From Lentibacillus kapialis (GTDB lineage: Bacteria; Bacillota; Bacilli; Bacillales; Amphibacillaceae), in NCBI RefSeq assembly GCF_014646635.1, contig NZ_BMNQ01000027.1:1-43301 (forward strand): a stretch of DNA of 43,301 nucleotides. The letters run 5' to 3'. A program made the translations under genes and the position numbers. The notes below the pieces were generated by a model. That model made no database searches. It was given only the letters and a program-made list of their open reading frames with translations, and was not told the DNA's origin. Shown piece by piece: positions 16,558 through 24,563 of the stretch (the first letter of the stretch is position 1; every line of letters begins with the position of its first letter).

Positions 16558-17541
16558 ATGAAAGCATTTGTACACGAATATGGAGAATTGAAACTGAAAG
16601 AGATGAACGAACCATTTGCCGATCATGGACAAGTTGCCGTCGCCATTCGGACGGCCGGCCTGAACCGCAGAGATGTCGCGGTGCCAAACCGCAGAGGAGA
16701 AGACGCAGGCGCACTGATACTTGGTTCGGACGGTGCCGGTTTGATTGAGGCGGTAGGAGAGGGGGTCTCGGAATTTTCAGTTGGAGACGAAGTGATTATC
16801 AACCCTTCACTTGGCTGGTATGAAAATACTGAAGCACCGCCGAAACAATTTGATATTTTGGGTATGCCTGATAATGGGACATTCACTGAATATATTGTGC
16901 TGCCAGCGGAACAGGTTGAACAAAAACCGGCCCATTTATCCTGGGAAGAGGCCGGGGTGCTTGCCCTCTCCGCATTGACCGGCTACCGGGCATTGTTTAC
17001 GAAAGGGAAAGTACAAGAAGGTGAAACACTGTTCATCCCCGGAGCTGGAAGTGGTGTGGCAACGTATCTGATTCAATTTGCCAAACAAGCCGGAGCGCGA
17101 ATCATCGTTACGTCCAGAAGCGAGGAAAAGCGTCAACAGGCACTGGAACTTGGTGCTGACAGAGCATTGAATACGAATAGCGATTGGCCGGTGGAACTCC
17201 GGGAAGAAACGATTGATATCGTGATTGACAGTGTTGGAAAAGCAACATTCAATCATTCGCTGGAAGTGCTGAAAAAAGGCGGGCGTCTTGTTACGTTTGG
17301 TGCGACGACAGAAGATACAATTGAGTTGAATCTGCGCAAATTTTTCTACGGGCAGTATAAGCTAATCGGCACAACCATGGGCAGTCAGGAAGAGCTGCGT
17401 GCTATGCTCGAATTGGTCGATGAACACCAGATTCATCCTATAGTTGACCGGACGTATACACTGGATGAAGCACACGATGCGATGGCTTACCTTAAAGCAA
17501 GCAAGCAGTTCGGTAAAGTTGCTTTAAAGATCACTAATTAA
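16558..17541 (+). CDS. MDR-family NAD(P)H-dependent oxidoreductase, zinc-free (YogA-like)
   Basis: A 327-residue medium-chain dehydrogenase/reductase. The N-terminal GroES-like domain has LILGSDGAGLIEAVGEGV (about residues 53-70); the Rossmann domain has the nucleotide loop GAGSGVATYLIQFAK (about 162-176) and GGRLVTFGATT. There are no cysteines at all, so neither the catalytic nor the structural zinc site of classical alcohol dehydrogenases can form; it is better read as a quinone or enone reductase type, close to B. subtilis YogA. Its ATG follows the ATPase stop codon with no gap, and its ribosome site (TGGAGGGG) lies inside the ATPase gene, so the two are translationally coupled. Confidence 0.85.
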   Translation: MKAFVHEYGELKLKEMNEPFADHGQVAVAIRTAGLNRRDVAVPNRRGEDAGALILGSDGAGLIEAVGEGVSEFSVGDEVIINPSLGWYENTEAPPKQFDILGMPDNGTFTEYIVLPAEQVEQKPAHLSWEEAGVLALSALTGYRALFTKGKVQEGETLFIPGAGSGVATYLIQFAKQAGARIIVTSRSEEKRQQALELGADRALNTNSDWPVELREETIDIVIDSVGKATFNHSLEVLKKGGRLVTFGATTEDTIELNLRKFFYGQYKLIGTTMGSQEELRAMLELVDEHQIHPIVDRTYTLDEAHDAMAYLKASKQFGKVALKITN

Positions 17542-17550
17542 TCAAATGTA

Positions 17551-17582
17551 CAGGCTCTCTATGATGAGGGGGCCTGTTTTTA
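17551..17582 (+). terminator. Terminator of the CC-protein/ArsA/MDR operon
   Basis: CAGGCTCTC pairs with GAGGGGGCCTG (with G-U and a bulge) followed by TTTTTAT. It faces the terminator of the opposing spoVA operon about 70 bases away. Confidence 0.65.
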
Positions 17583-17643
17583 TAAGTTAAGCGGAAACAT
17601 CAACAGAAGGGCACCGAGAATCCCGATAAGCACGTCTAACCAT

Positions 17644-17677
17644 GATAAAACGCCGCAGCTTATTGTAAGTACGGCGT
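17644..17677 (-). terminator. Terminator of the spoVA operon, overlapping the last stop codon
   Basis: On the minus strand ACGCCGTA and TGCGGCGT form the stem, followed by TTTTAT. The TAA of the DUF421 gene lies in the loop, so translation ends inside the hairpin. Confidence 0.65.
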
Positions 17678-18526
17678 GATTTTATCGATAGCCTCCTGCA
17701 TTCGTTTGCTGTTTTTTTGATAAAGCTGTTTGGAATCCCGATTGTCTGTCCCCAGAGCAAACAATTCAAGATCCGCCTGGCATTTTTTCATGGAAGCAAG
17801 AAGCAGCGGCTTTTCGGTTGGCTCAGGAACTGTTAGTTTATCATCATACAGATCGACGGTTAATTGTCCGTCACTATCGACCTGTCCAAGAAACACATTT
17901 TCGATACTCACATTCATCTTTTCCAGTTCTGTTTCCAGCCAGTTCGTATTTAGTGACGCGTTTGCTAACGGTTCCAGCAGGGCATGGCCGTCCATTATAA
18001 CCGTTTGCGGTTCTTTTTCAGGTGCAACACGTGCACCGATTATTTTTGGCGTAATCGGCTGATGCTCTTTTTTAGGAAGAATATTCAAGTTTCCGGTTGG
18101 TTCTAAAATAGCAAATTCCACATCGGTCGCATTGAAAACGTGATTATCGCGTAATTTTTCAAGCAGATTATCCGTGGTGTACCGTTCTTTCTTTAGATTG
18201 TCTTCCATAATCTTTCCGTTTTGAATAAATACAGTGCCTTTTCCTTGGATAATGTTGCGAAACCGTTTACTCTTCAGTGCAGCGTATTCGATCCCTACCG
18301 TAATAAGGAACCACACCGCCAGCGCCAGAAATCCGTAAACGGCATTGGTCGCAAGGTCAGTCACATGTATAGCGACAATACTTCCGATAACAATTCCGGT
18401 AATATATTGAAAAATATCCAGTTGGGCCATCTGTTTTTTGCCAAGTGCTTTGGTTATTAAAAACAAAACAATCAAAAAGACAACTGATCTAATCACGATT
18501 TCAAGCCAGCCCGGCATGATATCCAT
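17660..18526 (-). CDS. DUF421-DUF1657 fusion, last gene of the spoVA operon
   Basis: A 288-residue YetF-type protein. Three membrane segments occupy about residues 8-24, 36-54 and 60-78; the soluble DUF421 domain follows (VFIQNGKIMEDNLKKERYT near 100-118 and VIMDGHALLEPLANASLN near 176-193). The last ~50 residues (LLASMKKCQADLELFALGTD then SKQLYQKNSKRM) are homologous to free DUF1657 proteins, so the two partners are fused here. ATG 18526 lies only a base from its AAAGG; the in-frame ATG 18517 is better spaced. In spoVA2mob operons a gene of this type is also the last. Role unknown; spore inner-membrane action is inferred. Confidence 0.87.
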   Translation of the reverse strand: MDIMPGWLEIVIRSVVFLIVLFLITKALGKKQMAQLDIFQYITGIVIGSIVAIHVTDLATNAVYGFLALAVWFLITVGIEYAALKSKRFRNIIQGKGTVFIQNGKIMEDNLKKERYTTDNLLEKLRDNHVFNATDVEFAILEPTGNLNILPKKEHQPITPKIIGARVAPEKEPQTVIMDGHALLEPLANASLNTNWLETELEKMNVSIENVFLGQVDSDGQLTVDLYDDKLTVPEPTEKPLLLASMKKCQADLELFALGTDNRDSKQLYQKNSKRMQEAIDKITPYLQ

Positions 18527-18591
18527 CCTTTCAAGTGTTGTTCAAGCAGAAATGTATAACGCAACGTTATTAGCCCGATTTTGGGGTTTAA

Positions 18592-18798
18592 TTAGCTTTT
18601 ATACTGCGGTTCTTCTTTCGTGAGGTGCAGAACCTGACTTTCCAGATCAAGCTGCACCGTTTTTAATGTGTTTTGAACGTCTTTGCAGATTTGTTTCATT
18701 TCTTCGTCATTCGTTTTTGCTGCTAAGGTGTTAAGCGTCGCTTCAGCACTTTTAATGGATGAAAAGCATCCTTTAACCTGTGAACTGACCGTCATCAT
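18592..18798 (-). CDS. DUF1657 family small protein (second in spoVA operon)
   Basis: A 68-residue helical soluble protein starting MMTVSSQVKGCFSSIKSAEA and ending TKEEPQYKS, the EPQYK tail shared with the copies at 5689 and 21168. AAAGGATAGG precedes two adjacent ATGs (18798, 18795); family members usually begin MTV, so either is possible. It lies between spoVAEb (3 bases upstream) and the DUF421-DUF1657 fusion gene. Function unknown; expected in the forespore if the operon is under sigma-G. Confidence 0.87.
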   Translation of the reverse strand: MMTVSSQVKGCFSSIKSAEATLNTLAAKTNDEEMKQICKDVQNTLKTVQLDLESQVLHLTKEEPQYKS

Positions 18799-18801
18799 AT
18801 C

Positions 18802-19152
18802 CTATCCTTTCGGTTTGAAAATAATTGCCCCGATGACGCCAAAAATAATGGCTGCCGAAATACCGGCACTTGTTACTTCAAAAATACCGGTAACGACTCC
18901 AATAATACCGTGTTGCTCTGCTTCTTGCATGGCACCATGGACAAGCTGGTTTCCAAAGTTGGTTATTGGAACGGTTGCCCCCGCACCGGCGAAGTCGATT
19001 AACGGATCATATAACCCCAACCCATCCAAAATGGCCCCGATAATGACAAAAATGGTAAGCGTCACACCTGGATTCAGTTTAAAAACATCAAAAAGAATTT
19101 GACCGATGACACAGATTGTTCCACCGACAACAAAGGCCCAGAAGAAAATCAT
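18802..19152 (-). CDS. spoVAE: Stage V sporulation protein AE (SpoVAEb)
   Basis: A 116-residue inner-membrane protein with three to four helices, including [20 protein letters not shown] at the N-terminus. [20 protein letters not shown] near residues 47-66 is the signature shared by the SpoVAC/SpoVAE family. With SpoVAC and SpoVAD it belongs to the channel that moves Ca-dipicolinate into the forespore and out in germination. It overlaps spoVAD by four bases (ATGA), indicating coupled translation. Confidence 0.93.
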   Translation of the reverse strand: MIFFWAFVVGGTICVIGQILFDVFKLNPGVTLTIFVIIGAILDGLGLYDPLIDFAGAGATVPITNFGNQLVHGAMQEAEQHGIIGVVTGIFEVTSAGISAAIIFGVIGAIIFKPKG

Positions 19153-20165
19153 GGTTTATCACTTCCTGACTCAATCGAAACGGCATGTGCGATACAAGGG
19201 ATGGAATCGTTTTGCTGAACGCTTAACGGCGAATGAAGTGAGCCGGTTGCAACCACGAGAATGCGGGTTAATCGCCCTTCCTTCAACAGTTTTAAAAAAT
19301 GGCCATACACAGCGACTGCTGAACTGGCTGTACCGCTTGCACCTGCCAGAACCGGCTGACCCTCGCGGTAAATCGTCAAGCCACAGTCCTTATACATGTC
19401 GCTGTTTATCGTGATATTTTTTTTCTGCAACATATCCATGGACACCTCACGGCCGATATGCCCAAGGTCGCCGGTTATGATCAAATCATAATAGGTCGGG
19501 TCGACATTTCGTTCTCGTAAATGGGTTTCAATAGTATCAACGGCAGCAGGTGCCATGGCAGCACCCATGTTAAATGGGTCGGAAATACCCATATCGACAA
19601 CTTTGCCAATGGTTGCCGATGTAACTCTTGGACCTTCTCCGTTTTTAGCAACCAATGCACATCCCGCCCCTGTTACAGTCCATTGGGCAGTTGGGGGTTT
19701 TTGTCCCCCATACTCAGTCGGGTATCTGAACTGTTTTTCGGTCGCGGCGTTATGACTGGCGGTTCCGCTTAAGATATAATCAGCCCCATCACCATTAAGA
19801 ATGAAAGCCGCAAGCGCAAGACTTTCCATCGATGTTGCACAGGCACTGAATAAGCCAAGATAGGGCACATCAAATGTTTTAGCTGCGAAACTGCTTGGAG
19901 TGATTTGATTGATTAAATCGCCGCTGATAAAAAAGTTCACCTGTTCTTTTTGAATCAAACTGTTTTTAATAGCAAGCTGGCTTGCTTCTTCCATCAATAT
20001 CCGCTGTGCTTTTTCAAAGGATGATTGCTTAAGCCACATATCATCATGCAAAATATCAAATGCCTCAGGAATATTACCTTTAGCTTCAAATGGACCGCCG
20101 ACAGTTCCGGTTGAAATAATGACAGGGTGGTTGTTGAAAATCCAGGTGCGGTGTCCGGTTAACAT
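19149..20165 (-). CDS. spoVAD: Stage V sporulation protein AD
   Basis: A 338-residue soluble protein of thiolase/KAS-III-like fold that binds dipicolinic acid in B. subtilis. Recognisable blocks are [13 protein letters not shown] near residues 18-30, [19 protein letters not shown] near 100-118, and [15 protein letters not shown] near 232-246. The C-terminus ([20 protein letters not shown]) is typical. The ATG at 20165 overlaps the spoVAC stop (TAATG), with GGGGTGGG upstream; the longer start at 20180 lies inside spoVAC and is less likely. Confidence 0.93.
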   Translation of the reverse strand: MLTGHRTWIFNNHPVIISTGTVGGPFEAKGNIPEAFDILHDDMWLKQSSFEKAQRILMEEASQLAIKNSLIQKEQVNFFISGDLINQITPSSFAAKTFDVPYLGLFSACATSMESLALAAFILNGDGADYILSGTASHNAATEKQFRYPTEYGGQKPPTAQWTVTGAGCALVAKNGEGPRVTSATIGKVVDMGISDPFNMGAAMAPAAVDTIETHLRERNVDPTYYDLIITGDLGHIGREVSMDMLQKKNITINSDMYKDCGLTIYREGQPVLAGASGTASSAVAVYGHFLKLLKEGRLTRILVVATGSLHSPLSVQQNDSIPCIAHAVSIESGSDKP

Positions 20166-20644
20166 TACAACCCACCCCATTGAGTCAAGATTGTTTTAAT
20201 TAAGGCTATGACAAATGCTGAAAAAACACCATATACGATGACGGGACCGGCCAGCTTGAACATATTGCCCCCGACACCCAGGATAAACCCTTCTGATTGG
20301 TGCTCAATAGCAGCAGATATGACCGAATTGCCAAACCCGGTTACAGGTACGGCAGAACCGGCACCTGCAAATTGGCCTATCCGGTCATATACGCCAAAGC
20401 CTGTCAAAAACATGGTGATTAAAATGAGGGTTGCGACGGTCGGATTGCCTGCTGTTTGTTCTGTGAACGCAAAAAAATACACATAGATGGTGGAAATGAT
20501 CTGGCCGATAAAACAAATAAAACCACCAACCAGAAAAGCCTTGATACAATTCTTCAGCAATGGCCGTTTTACTTCCCGCTGTTTTGCGAAAGATTGATAC
20601 CGCTGTGCATTTGGCGGTAAATTTTTCTTCTTCTTATCTGCCAT
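20165..20644 (-). CDS. spoVAC: Stage V sporulation protein AC
   Basis: A 159-residue membrane protein. A basic N-terminus (MADKKKKNLPPNAQRYQS) is followed by about four membrane helices. The signature YDRIGQFAGAGSAVPVTGFG lies at about residues 85-104 and parallels that in SpoVAEb. SpoVAC acts as a mechanosensitive channel for Ca-dipicolinate release in B. subtilis. Part of the seven-gene minus-strand operon. Confidence 0.93.
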   Translation of the reverse strand: MADKKKKNLPPNAQRYQSFAKQREVKRPLLKNCIKAFLVGGFICFIGQIISTIYVYFFAFTEQTAGNPTVATLILITMFLTGFGVYDRIGQFAGAGSAVPVTGFGNSVISAAIEHQSEGFILGVGGNMFKLAGPVIVYGVFSAFVIALIKTILTQWGGL

Positions 20645-20661
20645 ACATCCTCACACCTTTT

Positions 20662-21117
20662 TTACGTATTGTCTTTCATCAGTTTAATGAGACGGTCGAC
20701 CTCTTTTTTTAGTTTCTTACTGGATATTTCATCCCGGGCTATTTTTTCTTCAAGGTTACCGATATCGAAAACCAGCCTTTTGTCGGTTGAAACCTCAACT
20801 TTATGACCAGAGAATTGTTTTTCCATGTCTTTTTGCATTTTCTTGCTTATGTTAGCTAATTGGAACCGCTTGTTATGTTCAATTTCAAAGGCAATGATTA
20901 TTTTCTTTTCCGTATTGACGGCATTAACGGCCGTCACCGGATTATAGTTACTTATGTTCTCTTTTGCCTGGTTCGCAGCAGTTTGGTCGATGGAGCTGCT
21001 GGATGAAATTTTACTGAAATTGACGCCTCGGTCGTTTTGTGATGTATCATTGTCAGGTGAGCAGCTTATCAGGAAAATCAGTGCCATCAGTGACAGCAGA
21101 GTCGATAATGATTTCAT
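20662..21117 (-). CDS. YhcN/YlaJ-family sporulation lipoprotein
   Basis: A 151-residue lipoprotein: signal peptide with lipobox LIFLISC, so Cys19 is the likely lipidated residue. A Ser/Asn-rich linker (FSKISSSSSIDQTAANQ) leads to the YhcN/YlaJ domain, with residues 65-115 containing NTEKKIIIAFEIEHNKRFQL. The C-terminal helix is highly charged. In spoVA2mob-type operons a lipoprotein of this family is the second gene, as here. GGGGGT lies seven bases before the ATG. Spore-membrane surface location is inferred. Confidence 0.85.
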   Translation of the reverse strand: MKSLSTLLSLMALIFLISCSPDNDTSQNDRGVNFSKISSSSSIDQTAANQAKENISNYNPVTAVNAVNTEKKIIIAFEIEHNKRFQLANISKKMQKDMEKQFSGHKVEVSTDKRLVFDIGNLEEKIARDEISSKKLKKEVDRLIKLMKDNT

Positions 21118-21135
21118 AGTATACCCCCAATGGGG

Positions 21136-21162
21136 CGAGGTTGGCTGAGTACGCCAACCTCG
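21136..21162 (-). other. Intra-operon hairpin between DUF1657 and lipoprotein genes
   Basis: Perfect 10-bp stem CGAGGTTGGC / GCCAACCTCG with a 7-base loop. No T-run follows on the minus strand, so it is more likely an mRNA stability or attenuation element than a full terminator. Confidence 0.55.
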
Positions 21163-21167
21163 TCCAT

Positions 21168-21374
21168 TTAAAATCCTTTGTATTGGGGTTCTTCCTGTTC
21201 TATTTGCTGTGCGCGTGGTTCGACGGTCTGCAAAATAGTTTGTGTCTGCTGAGCTGCATCCTGATAAAGCTGTTTCGCTTGTTTATTTTCTGTCTGAAGC
21301 GCAAACTGTTCAAAGCTTGCCTGCGCACTTTTTAACCCGGCAATCGTTTGTTTAACCTGTGATGAAACGGTCAT
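21168..21374 (-). CDS. DUF1657 family small protein, first gene of the spoVA operon
   Basis: A 68-residue soluble helical protein, MTVSSQVKQTIAGLKSAQAS at the start and EEPQYKGF at the end. Residues 24-50 (FALQTENKQAKQLYQDAAQQ) are the closest free match to the tail of the DUF421 fusion at 17660. AAGGAGGA lies 8-10 bases before the ATG. A sigma-G promoter is expected upstream (21400-21480) but no convincing -10 (CATNNTA) is visible. Confidence 0.88.
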   Translation of the reverse strand: MTVSSQVKQTIAGLKSAQASFEQFALQTENKQAKQLYQDAAQQTQTILQTVEPRAQQIEQEEPQYKGF

Positions 21375-21599
21375 GGTGGTTAATCCTCCTTAAATTCGGG
21401 AATTCATTACTATCCTTGATGTTAAAGTAAATAGAAAACCTGAATGCTTTTGACAACATTCATGATTTTTTCCTAAGCACTTCACTATTTATAATTTTAA
21501 TGATAGCCATTATTTATGCTTACTATTTTTTACCTTTTAAAAAATCATATGGAACTTTTTGACGGGTTCAATCGTCGTATATAACAGGGAGAGATGGGA

Positions 21600-22046
21600 A
21601 TGAAAAAATGGATTACTGTGTTTATCGGGGCGGTATTGATTATAACAGCTGTTTCGTACTATTGGCTCAACAGTGTTGCCGATGCAGAACTCACAAGCAA
21701 CGAAACCAGTCAGGTAAAGAAGGATGATTTTATTTTACATATGCGAATCGAGTCTGCAGATGAAGGCTTTCAGGTGTTCCGAGCGATTCAGTATGTCGGT
21801 GATGAATCGGTTGAAATCAAGCATCAAACACCACTTGTTTCGGTATCGTTTAATCATCCCAATCATGATTATACTGGAAAAACCGTTTCCAATACCTTAA
21901 CAACAGGAAACAGTTATCATCCGCAGGGTGTGAAGACATTTAAAACCCCTGGTGAAGGCGTTTATACGTTGTTTTGTGAAGCGCGGTTTATCGTCAATGG
22001 TGAACCAATGAAAATCTCGCACCAAGAGGAGCTGACCTTTCAGTAG
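21600..22046 (+). CDS. Exported or membrane-anchored protein of unknown function
   Basis: A 148-residue protein with a hydrophobic N-terminal helix (WITVFIGAVLIITAVSYYWL) that is an uncleaved anchor or signal peptide. The rest is predicted extracellular and rich in alternating polar/hydrophobic strands, suggesting an Ig-like beta-sandwich (RAIQYVGDESVEIKHQTPLV near residues 60-80). I do not recognise a family; resemblance to BsuPI-type inhibitors is only in layout. The start ATG 21600 is favoured over 21594, since GGGAG at 21587-21591 is then correctly spaced. It diverges from the spoVA operon across 225 bases and has its own terminator. Confidence 0.65.
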   Translation: MKKWITVFIGAVLIITAVSYYWLNSVADAELTSNETSQVKKDDFILHMRIESADEGFQVFRAIQYVGDESVEIKHQTPLVSVSFNHPNHDYTGKTVSNTLTTGNSYHPQGVKTFKTPGEGVYTLFCEARFIVNGEPMKISHQEELTFQ

Positions 22047-22050
22047 GAAA

Positions 22051-22084
22051 AGCATCCCGCATTATGGCAGGATGCTCTTTTTCT
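22051..22084 (+). terminator. Intrinsic terminator
   Basis: AGCATCC and GGATGCT with a 12-base loop, then CTTTTTCTT. It ends the gene at 21600-22046. A head-like fragment of the 85-bp repeat (AATGTCAGAAAGTATTA) follows directly at 22086. Confidence 0.8.
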
Positions 22085-22208
22085 TAATGTCAGAAAGTAT
22101 TACCCGTTGGTGTTGAATCTTAAACATTTCATGACAAACCATCCTGTAGATATCAATTTTCTGTCACGTTTGTTAAACTGATGATATAGATATATTGATG
22201 GAAGGTAG

Positions 22209-23480
22209 ATGGCAGAGATGCGAAAACCAATCCCGGTTGAAGAAGCGATTAACCGCATATGGAAGCGCCGAATAACAGGGGAGATAGAACACGTTTCTAT
22301 ACGTGATTGCGATAACAGAAGGCTGGCAGAAGATATTGTTGCCAAACATCCTGTTCCGCCATTCCCAAAGTCACCATACGATGGTTTTGCGTTTCGTTCA
22401 GCGGATACGATAGAAGCAAGTCGGAATAATCCGGTGACATTTAAAGTTGTTGAACATATCGGGGCAGGGCAAGTTCCGGAAAAAATATTACATAAAGGTG
22501 AAGCAACACGCATTATGACTGGAGCTAAGATCCCTGATGGCGCAGATTGCGTGGCCATGTTTGAAATATGTCAGACGTACGAAGAAGATAATCAATCCTT
22601 TATGTCGATTAAACGAACCATGGACTCAGGTCAGAATATCATTGGCGAAGGTTCGGAAGTTGCAGAAGGTGAGGAGCTGATTGAAAAGGGGACTATTATT
22701 AACCCCGGCATCAAAGCAGTCCTCGCAACCTTTGGCTATAGTCAGGTGAAAGTTGCCAAAAAGCCTGTGATTGGTGTCATTGCCACCGGTACTGAATTAC
22801 TGGATGTTGGCGAGGAACTTCAGCCGGGGAAAATCCGCAATTCCAATGCGTATATGATTGAGTCGCAAATAATTAGAGCAGGTGCTGACTATAAGTATTT
22901 CGGAAAACTGGAAGATAAGTTTGATTCAAGCTACGATATGATAAATGAAATTTTGAACGAAGTCGATATCCTGATTACCACCGGGGGCGTATCAGTGGGT
23001 GATTTTGATTTAATGCCCGCCATTTATGAGAAGCTCGGAGCCGACGTACTGTTTAACAAAGTGGCGATGCGTCCAGGAAGTGTCACGACTGTCGCGACAA
23101 ATGGGGAAAAGATATTGTATGGATTGTCGGGAAATCCGTCCGCATGCTATGTTGGCTTTGAGCTGTTTGTCAGGCCAATAGTGCAGCATTATTTACACAA
23201 TAGCCATGCTTTCCAGCGAAGGGTTAAGGCCATACTTGGTGATGATTTTCCAAAGCCGAACCCATTCACCCGGTTTGTCCGCTGTTACTTACTTTATGAA
23301 AACAGCCGGTTGTACGCTAAATTGGCTGGAATCGATAAATCCAACGTTGTCACATCGCTGGCACACACAAGCGGTCTGATGGTGCTCCCAGGCGGAACCC
23401 GTGGCTTTAAAGCTGGCGATGAAGCGGATGTATTGTTACTTGATGATCAGCAGGGTCAGCCCGAATTTAAGACCATTTAG
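22209..23480 (+). CDS. moeA: Molybdopterin molybdotransferase MoeA
   Basis: A 423-residue enzyme that inserts molybdate into adenylylated molybdopterin. The N-terminus ([14 protein letters not shown]) and [13 protein letters not shown] near residues 57-69 are typical, as are [15 protein letters not shown] near 103-117 and the substrate-binding block [13 protein letters not shown] near 258-270. [18 protein letters not shown] near 305-322 is the conserved C-lobe motif. GGAAGG lies just before the ATG. moaA follows after 17 bases. It probably serves the formate dehydrogenase 10 kb upstream, the only molybdoenzyme in the window. Confidence 0.95.
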   Translation: MAEMRKPIPVEEAINRIWKRRITGEIEHVSIRDCDNRRLAEDIVAKHPVPPFPKSPYDGFAFRSADTIEASRNNPVTFKVVEHIGAGQVPEKILHKGEATRIMTGAKIPDGADCVAMFEICQTYEEDNQSFMSIKRTMDSGQNIIGEGSEVAEGEELIEKGTIINPGIKAVLATFGYSQVKVAKKPVIGVIATGTELLDVGEELQPGKIRNSNAYMIESQIIRAGADYKYFGKLEDKFDSSYDMINEILNEVDILITTGGVSVGDFDLMPAIYEKLGADVLFNKVAMRPGSVTTVATNGEKILYGLSGNPSACYVGFELFVRPIVQHYLHNSHAFQRRVKAILGDDFPKPNPFTRFVRCYLLYENSRLYAKLAGIDKSNVVTSLAHTSGLMVLPGGTRGFKAGDEADVLLLDDQQGQPEFKTI

Positions 23481-23497
23481 ATAGAGGAGAGGTTATT

Positions 23498-24523
23498 GTG
23501 CACAATGAATCAGCACCAATAAAAGACCACTTCGGACGAGTACTGAAAGACCTGCGTATATCGGTGATTGATAAGTGTAACTTCCGGTGCACCTACTGCA
23601 TGCCGAAAGAAATATTCGGCGAGGACTATGTGTTTTTGTCGGAGAAAGAGTTATTGAGTTTCGATGAAATCATTCGGCTTGCCAAAATGTTTGCCAAACT
23701 AGGTGTCGAAAAAATTCGTATCACCGGCGGGGAACCGCTGATGCGCAGAAATCTCGATCAGTTAATTGCTGATCTGGCAGCCATCCCGGGGATAAAAGAT
23801 ATTGCCTTGACTACGAATGCCGTTATGCTGTCAAAAATGGCTAAAAAACTTAAAGCAGCAGGGCTAAAACGGGTCAATGTCAGTCTCGATGCGATAGAAG
23901 ATGATGTATTTAAGTCCATTAACGACAGAGGGGTTGGATCAAACCCTGTATTGAAGGGAATCGAGGCTGCCCAAGCAGCAGGGCTTGGTGTGAAAGTCAA
24001 TATGGTCGTCAAAAAAGGAATGAATGACAGCCAAATTTTGCCAATGGCTCGCTATTTCAAAGGAAAAGACATTATATTGCGCTATATTGAATTCATGGAT
24101 GTCGGCAATCATAACGGCTGGGATTTTAAACATGTCATTTCTAAAAAAGACGTTGTTAACACAATTAATCAGGAAATGCCGATTGAGCCGGCTGAAGAGA
24201 ATTATTACGGCGAGGTGGCATCCAGGTATCGATATAAAGACGGAGAGGGAGAAATCGGTGTCATTTCTTCGGTCACGGATTCTTTTTGTGGTACTTGCAC
24301 CCGCATCAGGCTGTCGGCAGACGGCAAACTTTACACATGTCTTTTTGCATCAGATGGCTTTGATGTCCGGGATAAAATACGTACTGACGAATTGTCGGAT
24401 GATGAATTGGAAGAGGAACTGACACGTTTGTGGGGCAGACGAAAGGATCGTTATTCCGAGGAGCGCACAGAGGAGACCCGTCGTAACCGCAAGAAAATAG
24501 AGATGTCGTACATTGGCGGTTAA
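23498..24523 (+). CDS. moaA: GTP 3',8-cyclase MoaA
   Basis: A 341-residue radical-SAM enzyme for the first step of molybdopterin synthesis. The SAM cluster motif is CNFRCTYC (C27, C31, C34), followed by [14 protein letters not shown] near residues 75-88. The C-terminal GTP-binding cluster is held by [20 protein letters not shown] plus the next cysteine, near residues 262-282. The protein ends in IGG, matching the conserved GG tail of MoaA. GTG start with GAGGAGAGG upstream. It is cotranscribed with moeA; moaBCDE and mobAB are not in the window. Confidence 0.95.
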   Translation: MHNESAPIKDHFGRVLKDLRISVIDKCNFRCTYCMPKEIFGEDYVFLSEKELLSFDEIIRLAKMFAKLGVEKIRITGGEPLMRRNLDQLIADLAAIPGIKDIALTTNAVMLSKMAKKLKAAGLKRVNVSLDAIEDDVFKSINDRGVGSNPVLKGIEAAQAAGLGVKVNMVVKKGMNDSQILPMARYFKGKDIILRYIEFMDVGNHNGWDFKHVISKKDVVNTINQEMPIEPAEENYYGEVASRYRYKDGEGEIGVISSVTDSFCGTCTRIRLSADGKLYTCLFASDGFDVRDKIRTDELSDDELEEELTRLWGRRKDRYSEERTEETRRNRKKIEMSYIGG

Positions 24524-24563
24524 TACAGGGTATCCATGAAGGCTAAATAATGGGGGTGATTGT

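Noticed and set aside
15310-17541. Arsenic resistance operon
   Set aside because: The ATPase lacks all cysteines, is a single domain, and no arsR, arsB, arsC or arsD gene is near.
16558-17541. Zinc-dependent alcohol dehydrogenase
   Set aside because: No cysteine is present, so neither the catalytic nor structural zinc site can form.
21400-21480. Sigma-G promoter for the spoVA operon
   Set aside because: GCATTC with ACATCAA about 18 bases later is the best candidate but does not match CATNNTA well enough to annotate.
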